Source of the DNA: Phormidium tenue FACHB-886 | Lineage (GTDB): Bacteria > Cyanobacteriota > Cyanobacteriia > Elainellales > Elainellaceae | Direction of reading: 5' to 3' | Assembly: GCF_014764505.1 (NCBI RefSeq) | Contig: NZ_JACXWX010000011.1 | Location: 90,591 to 154,590 of the forward strand | DNA: 64,000 nucleotides | Shown here: piece after piece, positions 27,108 through 35,631 of the stretch | Position numbering within the stretch: position 1 is the stretch's first letter | How the letters are laid out: the number at the start of each line of letters is the position of its first letter | The notes under the pieces: model-generated | Databases searched by the model: none | What the model saw: only the letters and a program-made list of their open reading frames with translations | Told to the model about the DNA's origin: nothing | Translations under genes and position numbers: made by a program

Positions 27108-28373
27108 CTATATTGACTGCACAGCTTCCGATCCCTGTTCTAGCGAAGCTGCTGCAGGTTCTCCAGCCGTATCTGCCGCAGATTGAACTCTTTCAGGCGA
27201 TCGCTGCCGCTCTGCCTGCAACGGTTGCCCGTTTGACAATTGCTCATTTGACGACTGCACACTTGATTGTTGCATAAACTGTTCGTATTGCCGGACAATT
27301 AGCCGTTGCAGCGCAATGATAGCTGGATTAATTTCTACATAGCGCCGCTGAGAATTTTTCAGGTATATCTGCTGTTCGCTTTCCATCATTTCAATGTCTT
27401 GATTCAAGAAGCGATGCAGCAGAAAACGGGGAATTGCCCAGCTTAGAAGCGGTCGCAGTGGGTTTAGCACCCATTTGGGCAACCGAACTCTAAAGAAGAA
27501 CAGCGCAAACGATCGGCTCTCGGCTTTGTCTACGGGAAGCCGCATGAGGTATAGCGCTGAAACCCCTTTGAGAGAGCTGGCATAGTGTGGATAACGATAT
27601 TGGATAGTTATAGGCAACGTCGTTACTTGGTCAGCCCGCTCGGTTAGCCCCAAGAACTTTGCCATCTGCCCTTTGTAGGACACCTGGTATTCAGCGCAGA
27701 TCGAATCGTTGGTTTCTTTCAGGTCGATCAGCGTTGGGTCGAACCAGCCTTGCAGTTCCTCGTGCAGGAAGCCGTGAAATACATCCATTGCATTCTCATT
27801 GCAGATGGAGAAATGTGCCCGGAAATGAGCTGTGACTGGCACCATCAGCCAGTCTGAATCGCCAAATTCTGGCACTTCGAGAACAGGCTGCACGGTAGCG
27901 AGTGCGGCATCCCCCGGAAACACCCAAACCAGCCCATATTTCTCTTGAATTGGGTAAGCTCGTGCCTGAGCGCAAGGCAGTTTTTGACCCTCTGGGAAAT
28001 AGGGGATGCGGACGCATTCACCCGTTTTGCCGCTAAACTCCCAGCCGTGATAGGCGCAGGCAAGGTGCTTGCCATGGACTTTGCCCCGATGCAGCTCTAC
28101 CCCCCGATGCGGACAGGCATCTTCAAGAGCATGTAGCTCACCTTCATCATCCCGGTAGACGGCAATTGACCGCTGCCAGACCACCACAGGTACAATTTCG
28201 CCAGCTTTGAAGCGATGTGCCCAGCCAACTGGGTACCAGTAGTTGGGATTAATCCCAACTTCCCGAATTTTGTTCTGGACAGTCTGACTTTTCAGCGCTG
28301 TTGCCAGTTCCTTAGCTGCTAGCTGCTTGGCTGTCAGGTTTTCTGCTGCCAATTCTTCTGCTGCCAGTTCCAT
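27108..28373 (-). CDS. Rieske-type non-haem iron oxygenase
   Basis: A 421-residue protein. The Rieske [2Fe-2S] motif is CPHRGVELHRGK (Cys87, His89) plus CAYHGW (Cys106, His109). The mononuclear iron site is probably Asn194, Asp197, His200 and His204 in NENAMDVFHGFLHEE; the two His are separated by three residues, as I recall for carbazole-type enzymes, rather than four. Hydroxylation, demethylation or desaturation of a small molecule is expected, with electrons from a ferredoxin and reductase encoded elsewhere. The first 25 residues are an Ala/Glu/Leu repeat (ELAAEELAAENL...), and the last 50 are Ser/Gln/Glu-rich; both look disordered. It is divergent from the first GH3-family gene. Confidence 0.9.
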   Translation of the reverse strand: MELAAEELAAENLTAKQLAAKELATALKSQTVQNKIREVGINPNYWYPVGWAHRFKAGEIVPVVVWQRSIAVYRDDEGELHALEDACPHRGVELHRGKVHGKHLACAYHGWEFSGKTGECVRIPYFPEGQKLPCAQARAYPIQEKYGLVWVFPGDAALATVQPVLEVPEFGDSDWLMVPVTAHFRAHFSICNENAMDVFHGFLHEELQGWFDPTLIDLKETNDSICAEYQVSYKGQMAKFLGLTERADQVTTLPITIQYRYPHYASSLKGVSALYLMRLPVDKAESRSFALFFFRVRLPKWVLNPLRPLLSWAIPRFLLHRFLNQDIEMMESEQQIYLKNSQRRYVEINPAIIALQRLIVRQYEQFMQQSSVQSSNEQLSNGQPLQAERQRSPERVQSAADTAGEPAAASLEQGSEAVQSI

Positions 28374-28714
28374 AGTTCCACCCTAACCGTTGTCGATTCT
28401 GCTGCGGCTGTGCCTATAGGGGTGCCCTGGACAAACTTGCCGTGGACAATCTTGACCGTCTGGCATCAGATTTAGTTCCATAACGCGCAACTCGAACCGC
28501 AACTTTACTTACTGTAAACAAATGCCGATGGGAGTCACTTTAGCAGGAAGGGTGGGGATCTGGATAGAGGAGGAAAACGAGGGCGGAGGGAGTAGCCGAT
28601 CGGACAGGCTGCATTTCAGCCAGTTGGAACTGTATAGCTGACCTGTCACAGGAATGCAACCCGTCAGAAACACAGTTATGATACGGTCTTGTGGCTGTTT
28701 AAGATTTGGACGTG
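28374..28714. promoter_or_regulatory. Divergent promoter region: Rieske oxygenase / GH3-family gene
   Basis: 341 bases between two divergent starts, with no gene. It contains CTGTCACAGGAATG at 28643-28656, 58 bases before the GH3 start. This matches 12 of 14 bases of a sequence in the other divergent promoter region of this locus (32908-32921). The surrounding CCTGTCACAGG is a short perfect palindrome. Confidence 0.5.
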
Positions 28715-30424
28715 ATGACAAATTTGGTGCTATCCGCATTGGGGGCGTTTGGAGTTTACGCAAAAAATTGGTTTATCTGTCAAACGAAAGCGCCGATCGC
28801 CGCACAGGAAAAGTTTTTAAAAGAACTTTTGCAAGTCCAGCAGAATACAGACTTAGGATACAAGTTTGGGCTAAGTGAAATTAAAACAATTGACCAGTTT
28901 CAAGAGCGTGTGCCGATCTGGTCTTACAGCAACTACGAACCCTACATGCAGCGGATTGCCAGCGGCGAACCGAACGTCTTAACGGCTGATCCGGTTATTT
29001 ACATTAACTTGACCAGCGGCACAACCGGGACGCAAAAAATGATCCCGGTGACCCGCCGATTTAATCGCTCGCTAGGCAAAGCCAACGTCATTAGCTTGGG
29101 GTTTTTGGTGGAAGCGATCCAGCGTGAATCAACCCTGCGCTCGCAGCCGCTAGAGTTAGGCAAACAAGTTGCCGCAAACACCGTGCGCCTACAGGGATAC
29201 ACACTGGGAGGCATTCCCTATGGACCTGTGACGGTGGGCAGCTACCGGATGAATCGCTTTTTTTGCGAACAGGCTTTTGCACAGCCCTTTACGGCTATGG
29301 AGATTGCCGACAGCCTCAGCCGCCACTATACCTGTCTGCTGTTTGCCCTTGCCAACCCTCAGGTTAGAGGAATAACTGCCAATTTCCCAATGCTGATGCT
29401 GCAAATCTGTGCTTATTTGGAGCAACATGCCGAGGAGTTGATTTGGGATATTGCACATGGCACGATCGCGCCGTGGCTCAACATAGAACCAGAGGTCCGA
29501 GCGACACTAGAAAAGCAGTGGATCGCCCAGCCACAGCGAGCAGCAGAGCTGCGATCGGTCCTGCGATCGACCGGCAGGCTCACGCCTAAAACCGCTTGGT
29601 CAAAGCTGTCAGCTGTAGGAACTGCCAGAGGGGGCACGTCGGACTTTTACTTCGAGCGCTTTCCCGACTACTTTGGCGATACTCCGCAGTTTGGCGGCGT
29701 TTATGGGACTGCTGAAGGCACATTCGGCATTTATCACGACTTCAACCAAGACGGCAGCATTTTGGCGTTAGGAAGTGGCTTCTATGAATTCATTCCGATT
29801 GACCAGTGGGAAATACCGCAGCCCAAGACCTTGCTGCCCACCGAAGTGAAGGTAGGAGAGTGCTATCGGATTTTGGTAACGAGCTATGGGGGTTGCTACC
29901 GCTATGACATTGGCGATGTGGTTGAAGTCGTAGGCTTCTATGAGCAGACTCCGCTGATTGTCTTTCGGCATCGGTACGGCGGCTTGCTTTCCTCAACCAC
30001 CGAGAAAACAACCGAATTTCATGCCGCCCAAGCGATGAGTGCCCTTCAGCAGGAGTTTGGCTTGCAGCTAGAAGATTTCTGCATCACGCTTTGCGAGTGC
30101 GAATTTCCCTCACCGTACCTAGTCAATATCGAATTGTCTGCCGGACAAACGATCGACAATCCTGCCCAATTTTTGCAGCGATTTGACCATTGGCTAGGCG
30201 AATTTAACCGGCCTTATCGGACGGTGCGATCGGCGCAAGTGCCGCCACCCCGCCTGCGGATTTTAGCAGCAGGCAGCTTTGCGATTGTGCGCCAGCGGCA
30301 GCTGCAGCGCGGCACTTCGCCTTCACAGCTCAAGATTCTTCATATCAGCGAAGATCGACAATTTTTGGCGGGGTTGGTGGTGCTAGAGGAAGTCCGGATG
30401 CCTGCCGATTTGAGCAGGGTGTAA
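28715..30424 (+). CDS. GH3-family acyl-acid amido synthetase (copy A)
   Basis: A 569-residue adenylating enzyme of the GH3 family, best known from plants, where members join amino acids to jasmonate or auxin. ATP-binding motif I is INLTSGTTGTQKMIPVT (about residues 97-113). Motif II is GGVYGTAEGTFGIYHD, and motif III is CYRYDIGDVVEVVGF, followed by FRHRYGGLLSSTTEKTTEFH. The ATG at 28715 is chosen by alignment with copy B (35632-37323), which begins the same way. The N terminus has a hydrophobic stretch. The acid and amine substrates cannot be predicted. The gene ends 7 bases from the convergent exporter gene. Confidence 0.9.
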   Translation: MTNLVLSALGAFGVYAKNWFICQTKAPIAAQEKFLKELLQVQQNTDLGYKFGLSEIKTIDQFQERVPIWSYSNYEPYMQRIASGEPNVLTADPVIYINLTSGTTGTQKMIPVTRRFNRSLGKANVISLGFLVEAIQRESTLRSQPLELGKQVAANTVRLQGYTLGGIPYGPVTVGSYRMNRFFCEQAFAQPFTAMEIADSLSRHYTCLLFALANPQVRGITANFPMLMLQICAYLEQHAEELIWDIAHGTIAPWLNIEPEVRATLEKQWIAQPQRAAELRSVLRSTGRLTPKTAWSKLSAVGTARGGTSDFYFERFPDYFGDTPQFGGVYGTAEGTFGIYHDFNQDGSILALGSGFYEFIPIDQWEIPQPKTLLPTEVKVGECYRILVTSYGGCYRYDIGDVVEVVGFYEQTPLIVFRHRYGGLLSSTTEKTTEFHAAQAMSALQQEFGLQLEDFCITLCECEFPSPYLVNIELSAGQTIDNPAQFLQRFDHWLGEFNRPYRTVRSAQVPPPRLRILAAGSFAIVRQRQLQRGTSPSQLKILHISEDRQFLAGLVVLEEVRMPADLSRV

Positions 30425-30431
30425 TGGAACG

Positions 30432-31631
30432 CTAGTGAGAGCGCACTTCATCCTTGCCTCGTATCCACCCAAGTCCAATTGCAGCAGCAACGCTAGCGGC
30501 TGCGTAGAAAACGATCGTCACTTCACTGCCACTGCCCACGCTACTCTGATACAGCAACCAGCCGAATAGGAACGGCGAGAGAAACTGTCCTAAAAAATTC
30601 ATGCCAGTCGCACTAGCGAGGATACTGGCTTGCAGATCGGCGGGGGCTAAGTTGGCGAGGGCAGCATAGTGGTTAGGCATGGCAATTCCTAAGCCAACCC
30701 CAAAGAGCATGGCGATCGGAAAAAACCAGGAGAGGTGCTGAAGCTGAGGGATAGCAGCAGCAGCGAGCGCTACACAGCCCAAACCGATCGCAATTGCCCC
30801 CACCGTTCCAAATCGCCTGGATAAACGATTTGCCACCACCGCAGACGAGATAGCCGCGCCGATCGCCTGTGATGCCAGCACCAGTCCATTAGTAAGCGTC
30901 GTAGTCTGCAAAGTGGCTTTGAGGTGCAGCGGTAGGTAAATAATGGCTGCATAAGCCGTAGCGGCAGTCAGACTGATGGAAAGGAGCAGCCGCAAAACGT
31001 GGGGATGACAAAGATGAGACCAGAGGGGCGGCATGGAGCGATCGGCAGCCACACTGCCCGTCTCCTTGAGCGTAAGTGCCACCATCAGGGCAATCGGCAG
31101 CCCCATACCATAGAGATAGAACGCAACCTGCCAGCTATTTGACCCCAACAGCCCTGCTAGCAGCGGGTAGGCAATGTTAGCCAGCGTTAGAGTAGAGGTG
31201 GCATAGGCAATTGCCTGCGATCGCAGCTGCTTGTCAGGATACATCTGGGCCAAAATCCCCAAGCTAGCTGCCGCCACCCCACCTGTTGCGGCTCCCAGTA
31301 GCCCTCGTGTGGCAAGCAGGGGCAAAAAGCTGGTTGTCCAGGTTCCAGCCACCCCAAACAGCGCAAACAAACAAAGCGACGCAACCAAGATAGGGACGCG
31401 CCCAACTCGATCTGCCAAAATCCCCAGTAAAGGACTACAGAGCGCTACTGTCAGATAGTGAGCACTGACCAGATACCCTGCTAGCGCCTTATCCAACTGC
31501 AACTGCTGCACAATTTCTGGCAGCACAGGTGCAATTACCGCTCCTGGCATCACCGCCAATGAACCCGCTGCCAGCACCACCAAGAGCCGACGATCGCGCT
31601 GGAACCGTTCAGTCAAAAAAGCATTTGTCAT
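30432..31631 (-). CDS. MFS transporter (copy A)
   Basis: A 399-residue protein with about twelve hydrophobic segments and the drug:H+ antiporter-1 layout. The loop between helices 2 and 3 carries the MFS signature GILADRVGRVPIL, and helix 1 has the MPGAVIAPVLPEIVQQLQLD pattern. Members export small molecules using the proton gradient. It closely resembles copy B at 33005-34207 along its whole length (for example both have LLATRGLLGAA.GGVAAA). It lies 69 bases downstream of the JmjC-type oxygenase gene on the same strand, most likely one operon. Confidence 0.9.
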   Translation of the reverse strand: MTNAFLTERFQRDRRLLVVLAAGSLAVMPGAVIAPVLPEIVQQLQLDKALAGYLVSAHYLTVALCSPLLGILADRVGRVPILVASLCLFALFGVAGTWTTSFLPLLATRGLLGAATGGVAAASLGILAQMYPDKQLRSQAIAYATSTLTLANIAYPLLAGLLGSNSWQVAFYLYGMGLPIALMVALTLKETGSVAADRSMPPLWSHLCHPHVLRLLLSISLTAATAYAAIIYLPLHLKATLQTTTLTNGLVLASQAIGAAISSAVVANRLSRRFGTVGAIAIGLGCVALAAAAIPQLQHLSWFFPIAMLFGVGLGIAMPNHYAALANLAPADLQASILASATGMNFLGQFLSPFLFGWLLYQSSVGSGSEVTIVFYAAASVAAAIGLGWIRGKDEVRSH

Positions 31632-31700
31632 TCCATCAGGTTGAAGAGAACGGGTTTTTTGCGATCTGGCTCAAAGTTTACTGTTTCTCGCTGAAAAATT

Positions 31701-32687
31701 TTAGAACATCTGCAGAATTTCTTTAATTTGCTGTTGGCGATCGCCGCTGAAGCTGGCTTGGATTAAGCTGAGACCCGTGACGGGCAACGCACAGACACTG
31801 CCCAGAAAAGCCCGCCAGCGTGCCCACGATCGCCAGCCCCGAGCCACCGGAACGCACCAGAAGCGATTAATCGAGCAGACCATTTCATCTGCTACCGCAT
31901 CCCTAAGCGCCGTCACTTCATGCCACCAGCCTGCCGGAATATACAGCGCTTCTCCACATTTAAGAACAAAGTCATAGCGATGGCGCATTGCCTCCCGCAG
32001 CCGAGGAAACGCCTGAAAATCGGGGCGATCGGGATAGACCTGACTAAACCACGCGCGCAGCCGCATGCCATGCCAAAGCTGCACATAAACCGGATAAGGG
32101 TAGAGGTTGCGCGTCTGGCTGGGCGGAAATAGAACAACCCGCTTCTCGCCGTGCAGCTGAATCAAAGTGCCATCGGTCGGATCATAGTGCAAACATTCTA
32201 GATGTCCACTGGGTCCCACCCAGAGATTCACGCGGCTAGCTGGCCGGGTGAAGCCAATCTGGGCAAGCCGTTGAACAATCGATTGGTAAGCTTCTGTTTC
32301 GGTTAGCGGCGTGTCTTGAATGGCACACTTTGCTAGATAAATGTCTTGCTCATGTGCCTCGTGGCTCCGAAGCAGTTGGGCATAGTCTGAGAACGAACGT
32401 GATTCTGGTGGAACACCACTGCCGATCGTTGTCCAGGTTCGTTTGTCCTGCTGGTATCTTTCTTTGCCGTAGCGCCGCAGCAAGAAGGGGCGATCGCCTA
32501 GCTGATTGCACAAATACTCCAGGGACCAATCCCAAGCCGGATCTAGCAAACCCGTTAAAATCACTGGAACTCCCGGCTGCTGGTAGCGTCGAATGAATTC
32601 ATCGCTCGTCAGCTCAGAGATATCAACTTTAGGCAGCGTTAAGAAAGGCTGTCCCAGACTGGCTAGAGCTTCGGCAGGTATTTGCAT
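31701..32687 (-). CDS. Cupin/JmjC-type Fe(II)/2-oxoglutarate oxygenase
   Basis: A 328-residue protein of the cupin-8 (JmjC-like hydroxylase) family. The N-terminal part has YQQPGVPVILTGLLDPAWDW, typical of these enzymes. The iron ligands are His167 and Asp169 in LHYDPTDG and His256 in IPAGWWHEVTA. The lysine of GEKRVVLFPP is placed to bind 2-oxoglutarate. The last 50 residues (RGWRSWARWRAFLGSVCALP...) are hydrophobic and basic and may form a membrane-associated helix. Known members hydroxylate proteins or small peptides and metabolites. It leads an operon with the MFS exporter and is divergent from the second exporter. Confidence 0.88.
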   Translation of the reverse strand: MQIPAEALASLGQPFLTLPKVDISELTSDEFIRRYQQPGVPVILTGLLDPAWDWSLEYLCNQLGDRPFLLRRYGKERYQQDKRTWTTIGSGVPPESRSFSDYAQLLRSHEAHEQDIYLAKCAIQDTPLTETEAYQSIVQRLAQIGFTRPASRVNLWVGPSGHLECLHYDPTDGTLIQLHGEKRVVLFPPSQTRNLYPYPVYVQLWHGMRLRAWFSQVYPDRPDFQAFPRLREAMRHRYDFVLKCGEALYIPAGWWHEVTALRDAVADEMVCSINRFWCVPVARGWRSWARWRAFLGSVCALPVTGLSLIQASFSGDRQQQIKEILQMF

Positions 32688-33004
32688 GGTTCAAGATCTG
32701 GTAATTGAAAGACAATTCCCTGAATTCAAACGAGCGAATATTGAATTAGCGTTTCCGATACCAGCAGTTTGGTCCTGAGTATTACTCAAACTTTTTCAAG
32801 AGCAGCTTGCAAACCATCTCCTGAAAAGACTGGATGGAATGCTAGCCATTATGCGGCAGGAAATTCTGTCTCTGCAACAGAACAGATGAGCGTAGCCGCT
32901 TATAGAACTGTCACAAGAGTGACACCAGGCTAATCTGTCCTAGGCTGGCTATTCGACAACCGTTAAATCCCCTATGTTAACAATTAGTTAGTTACAACTT
33001 TTCT
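32688..33004. promoter_or_regulatory. Divergent promoter region: JmjC oxygenase / MFS copy B
   Basis: 317 bases without a gene. It contains a perfect 6-4-6 palindrome, TGTCACAAGAGTGACA, at 32909-32924, about 80 bases before the MFS start. This is a good shape for a dimeric regulator (TGTCA-N6-TGACA). The overlapping CTGTCACAAGAGTG resembles the element at 28643-28656. Confidence 0.55.
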
Positions 33005-34207
33005 ATGTTACCTGTCAGCAGGGTTTTACCTAAACAGATTCTCAACCTCACGGCTCACGAGCGATTTCACCAGTTTTTGATCCTGCTGGCGGCAGGCTGC
33101 CTTACTACCATGACAGGCGGTGTTGTTTCGCCCGTCCTGCCCGAAATGGTGCAGGATCTGCACCTTGACCCCGGTTGGGCAGGCACGTTGGTGAGCGTTC
33201 ATGCCTTGACGAGTGCGATCGCCACCCCGCTGATGGGTATCGTTGCAGACCGGGTAGGCAAGCTGAAGGTGATGATTCCTTGCTTGCTGCTTTACGCTTT
33301 TTTTGGGACGGCAACGGCTTTTGTTACGGCGTTTCCGCTGCTGCTGGCAACTCGAGGTCTGCTGGGTGCAGCTAGCGGTGGCGTGGCGGCGGCAGTAATT
33401 GGCTTGCTGGGCAGCATGTATGAAGGAGAACGGCGATCGCGAGTGCTCGGCTATGCCACCAGTGTCATGACGACTTCAGCCATTTTCTTTCCGCTGCTGG
33501 GCGGCTGGGTGGGCGGTGCTCATTGGCAATATGCTTTCTATCTCTATGCATTAGGCATTCCGTTGGCAGCAGTGGCGCTACTGAACCTGCACGAGCCAAC
33601 AACCAAATCAGATTCTGTTTTGGGATTGGGGCAGGGCAGTTTAGGCAAAGTGGTGCTGAAGCAAGAGATCTTGCAGCTCTATCTGTTTATTGCAATCGCC
33701 GCGCTAACGGTTTATGCCGTTGTCATTTACACGCCGCTTTACCTGAAAGATGCCATTAACGCCGACCCCATGCTGAATGGCTTTGTGTTAGCGGTGCGGC
33801 TGGTGGGTGCGGCGATCGTCTCTGCGATTGGGGCAAGCAAGCTGGCAAGACGAATGGGCAAACATTGGGCAATTGCCTTTGGGTTCAGCCTGATGGCGCT
33901 AACGCTGGCAACGATCCCGTTTTTGACGAATATCTTCCTGATTGTGATTGCGGCGATCCTGTTTGGGATTGGCTTTGGGGTGATTACGCCCAACCTGTAC
34001 GACACGCTTGCCGATCGATCGCCTGCGGAGATGCGGGCGAGTGTGCTGGCGATCGGCACTGGATTCAATTCGCTGGGGCAGTTTGTCTCGCCGGTGCTGC
34101 TGGGTCCAATATGGAAGGCGGCAGGGTTGCCGACGGTGTTTTATGTGGCAGGCGGCATTGCCTTAGCAGCGGCAGCGTTGAGCTTGGCACAAGGGAAAAG
34201 GGAGTAA
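33005..34207 (+). CDS. MFS transporter (copy B)
   Basis: A 400-residue twelve-helix transporter of the drug:H+ antiporter-1 type. Helix 1 leads into TGGVVSPVLPEMVQDLHLD, and the signature loop is GIVADRVGKLKVM. Helix 4-5 has RGLLGAASGGVAAAVIG. The similarity to copy A over the full length indicates a duplication, now with the two genes facing away from one another on either side of the JmjC-oxygenase gene. The proposed role is export of the product of this locus or of a related compound; this is inference. It is followed by an apparent terminator at 34223-34263. Confidence 0.9.
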   Translation: MLPVSRVLPKQILNLTAHERFHQFLILLAAGCLTTMTGGVVSPVLPEMVQDLHLDPGWAGTLVSVHALTSAIATPLMGIVADRVGKLKVMIPCLLLYAFFGTATAFVTAFPLLLATRGLLGAASGGVAAAVIGLLGSMYEGERRSRVLGYATSVMTTSAIFFPLLGGWVGGAHWQYAFYLYALGIPLAAVALLNLHEPTTKSDSVLGLGQGSLGKVVLKQEILQLYLFIAIAALTVYAVVIYTPLYLKDAINADPMLNGFVLAVRLVGAAIVSAIGASKLARRMGKHWAIAFGFSLMALTLATIPFLTNIFLIVIAAILFGIGFGVITPNLYDTLADRSPAEMRASVLAIGTGFNSLGQFVSPVLLGPIWKAAGLPTVFYVAGGIALAAAALSLAQGKRE

Positions 34208-34222
34208 TCGGGAATAATTAAC

Positions 34223-34263
34223 GATCGTTTTGAGAACATTTAGAGTCAAAACGATCACTTTTT
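34223..34263 (+). terminator. Terminator of MFS copy B
   Basis: GATCGTTTTGA and TCAAAACGATC form an 11-bp perfect stem with a 12-nt loop, 15 bases after the MFS stop. ACTTTTTCTT follows. The T-rich part overlaps the end of the decayed gene on the other strand. Confidence 0.75.
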
Positions 34264-34264
34264 C

Positions 34265-34673
34265 TTAAGTGATAGATTCAGTGATAGATTCAATGTTCTG
34301 AAACATTTGTGCTTTATTGACCAGAACTGTCTTCTGCAAAACCTTTTGGTAAAAGGGGTGAAATGTATCGGGTCTGACATAAAACCAGATGTCATCCTAG
34401 AGCTCAGCTTATTATTAAAGTCCTGGATGATAGCATTCTCTTCAGCTGGTGTCACTGTTCAGGATATTTTTCGTACCACCCATGCTGATCGCTTGACAGG
34501 TAAACGCCGTAGAGATCCGACAAAATTGCCCAACTAACGTTTTTGTCTTTACACCTTGCCATAAACTGCTGAATACGATGCTCTGTATAAAGCTGATCTG
34601 GTGTGGCGATCTTGCCAGATTCGTTGAGGGATAAATCTTTTTCTGCGGAACAGTGAGTTAGATATACACGCAT
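34265..34673 (-). pseudogene. Broken DUF6884-like gene with two frameshifts
   Basis: Three consecutive minus-strand frames read as one protein. The first (34673 down to 34452) gives MRVYLTHCSAEKDLS... and ends ...HGWYEKYPEQ before a stop. The next frame continues with VTPAEENAIIQDFNNKLSS from about 34454. Near 34397-34400 the meaning moves to a third frame, which gives DDIWFYVRPDTFHPFYQKVL and stops at 34265. The first break is explained by loss of one G from CAGGTGACA (now CAGTGACA), the second by loss of one base at the Tyr codon before DDIW. The intact family starts with a Cys-Ser-K(D) strand and resembles nucleotide- or stress-related DUF6884 proteins, as far as I recall. Two lesions make sequencing error unlikely. 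Confidence 0.7.
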
Positions 34674-34822
34674 AGCTCTTTTACGGTAACTTTCTCAGCG
34701 TTTCGATTCTTCATTACAGCTAGGCGCTTATGCTTCTCGCACCTGTGTAAAGCAAATCGCCCAAAGACTGCAGCAGCTTTTGGGCGATTGAGCGCTAATC
34801 CGGCTGGTATGGAAAGAATAAG

Positions 34823-35563
34823 TTACTTCAACATCTGCTCAAACTGCTTTTCCCAATTGTCGTGATTGCCTTTGGCAACCTGAACGATCGGCGACGCTGA
34901 AATCAGCGTATTCACCAGCCAGTTAACCAGGTTCAGCGGGAAGCGCAGCGGACGGGCAATATCGAGAAACAGCACCACCCGATAGCCATCCGTTTCATTC
35001 CAGACTTCGTGATAGAAAGTGTCATCAAAAATTAGGCTCTTGCCTTCTTCCCAATGAGCGAACTGATCTGCTACCCGGATGCGACAGTTTTCCTTAGGTT
35101 CCGGTACTTTTAGCCCCAGGTGATAGCGGATCAAGCCTTTGTGTTTGCCGCGATGTTCTGGGATATGTTTGCCCGGAGCCAAGATCGAGAAAAACGCCAC
35201 CTTCATGCCAGGAATTTGACTGATCAGCCGGGTTGTTTCGGGGCAGCGATCGCAGTTTGCCTTTGCCCGGAAGCCAAAGGCACAGAAGAAATAAGTTTTC
35301 CACAGATTATCGTTAGCAATCTTTCCTTGACGTGGCGAAATATCCTGGAAGTTGGGCAAGGCATCTGCATGTTCCATCACTCGATCGAGTTCCTGACGAA
35401 TCACCTGCCAATTCGCTTCTAGAGTTTCTGCCCAAGGAAACTGCTCCTTAGAAAAGAAAACAGAATCGCCAACTTTAGAATATTTAGGAACCAGAGCTTC
35501 GATCTTTTTAATCCATGACTGATCGGGGCTGAACCGCTCGATCTTCTTAATTAACGCTTTCAT
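34823..35563 (-). CDS. Aspartyl/asparaginyl beta-hydroxylase family oxygenase
   Basis: A 246-residue Fe(II)/2-oxoglutarate enzyme of the AspH family. The start is the ATG at 35561-35563 (MKALIKKIERFSPDQ), with GAGGAG four bases upstream. The iron-binding pair is the His in IPEHRGKHKGLIRYHLGL (the HxG form without a third carboxylate, normal in this family) and the His in FDDTFYHEVWNETDGYR, whose Arg binds 2-oxoglutarate. Members hydroxylate Asp or Asn beta-carbons in proteins or in peptide natural products and siderophores. The gene starts 68 bases after the stop of GH3 copy B on the same strand, so the two probably form an operon. That pairing suggests an aspartyl or asparaginyl conjugate as substrate, which is speculative. 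Confidence 0.9.
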   Translation of the reverse strand: MKALIKKIERFSPDQSWIKKIEALVPKYSKVGDSVFFSKEQFPWAETLEANWQVIRQELDRVMEHADALPNFQDISPRQGKIANDNLWKTYFFCAFGFRAKANCDRCPETTRLISQIPGMKVAFFSILAPGKHIPEHRGKHKGLIRYHLGLKVPEPKENCRIRVADQFAHWEEGKSLIFDDTFYHEVWNETDGYRVVLFLDIARPLRFPLNLVNWLVNTLISASPIVQVAKGNHDNWEKQFEQMLK

Positions 35564-35631
35564 GCACTCCTCAATTGAGATACGCAACGTTTATTGTAGG
35601 GGGAAATTCTTTTGGCTGAAGCAGAGCCACA

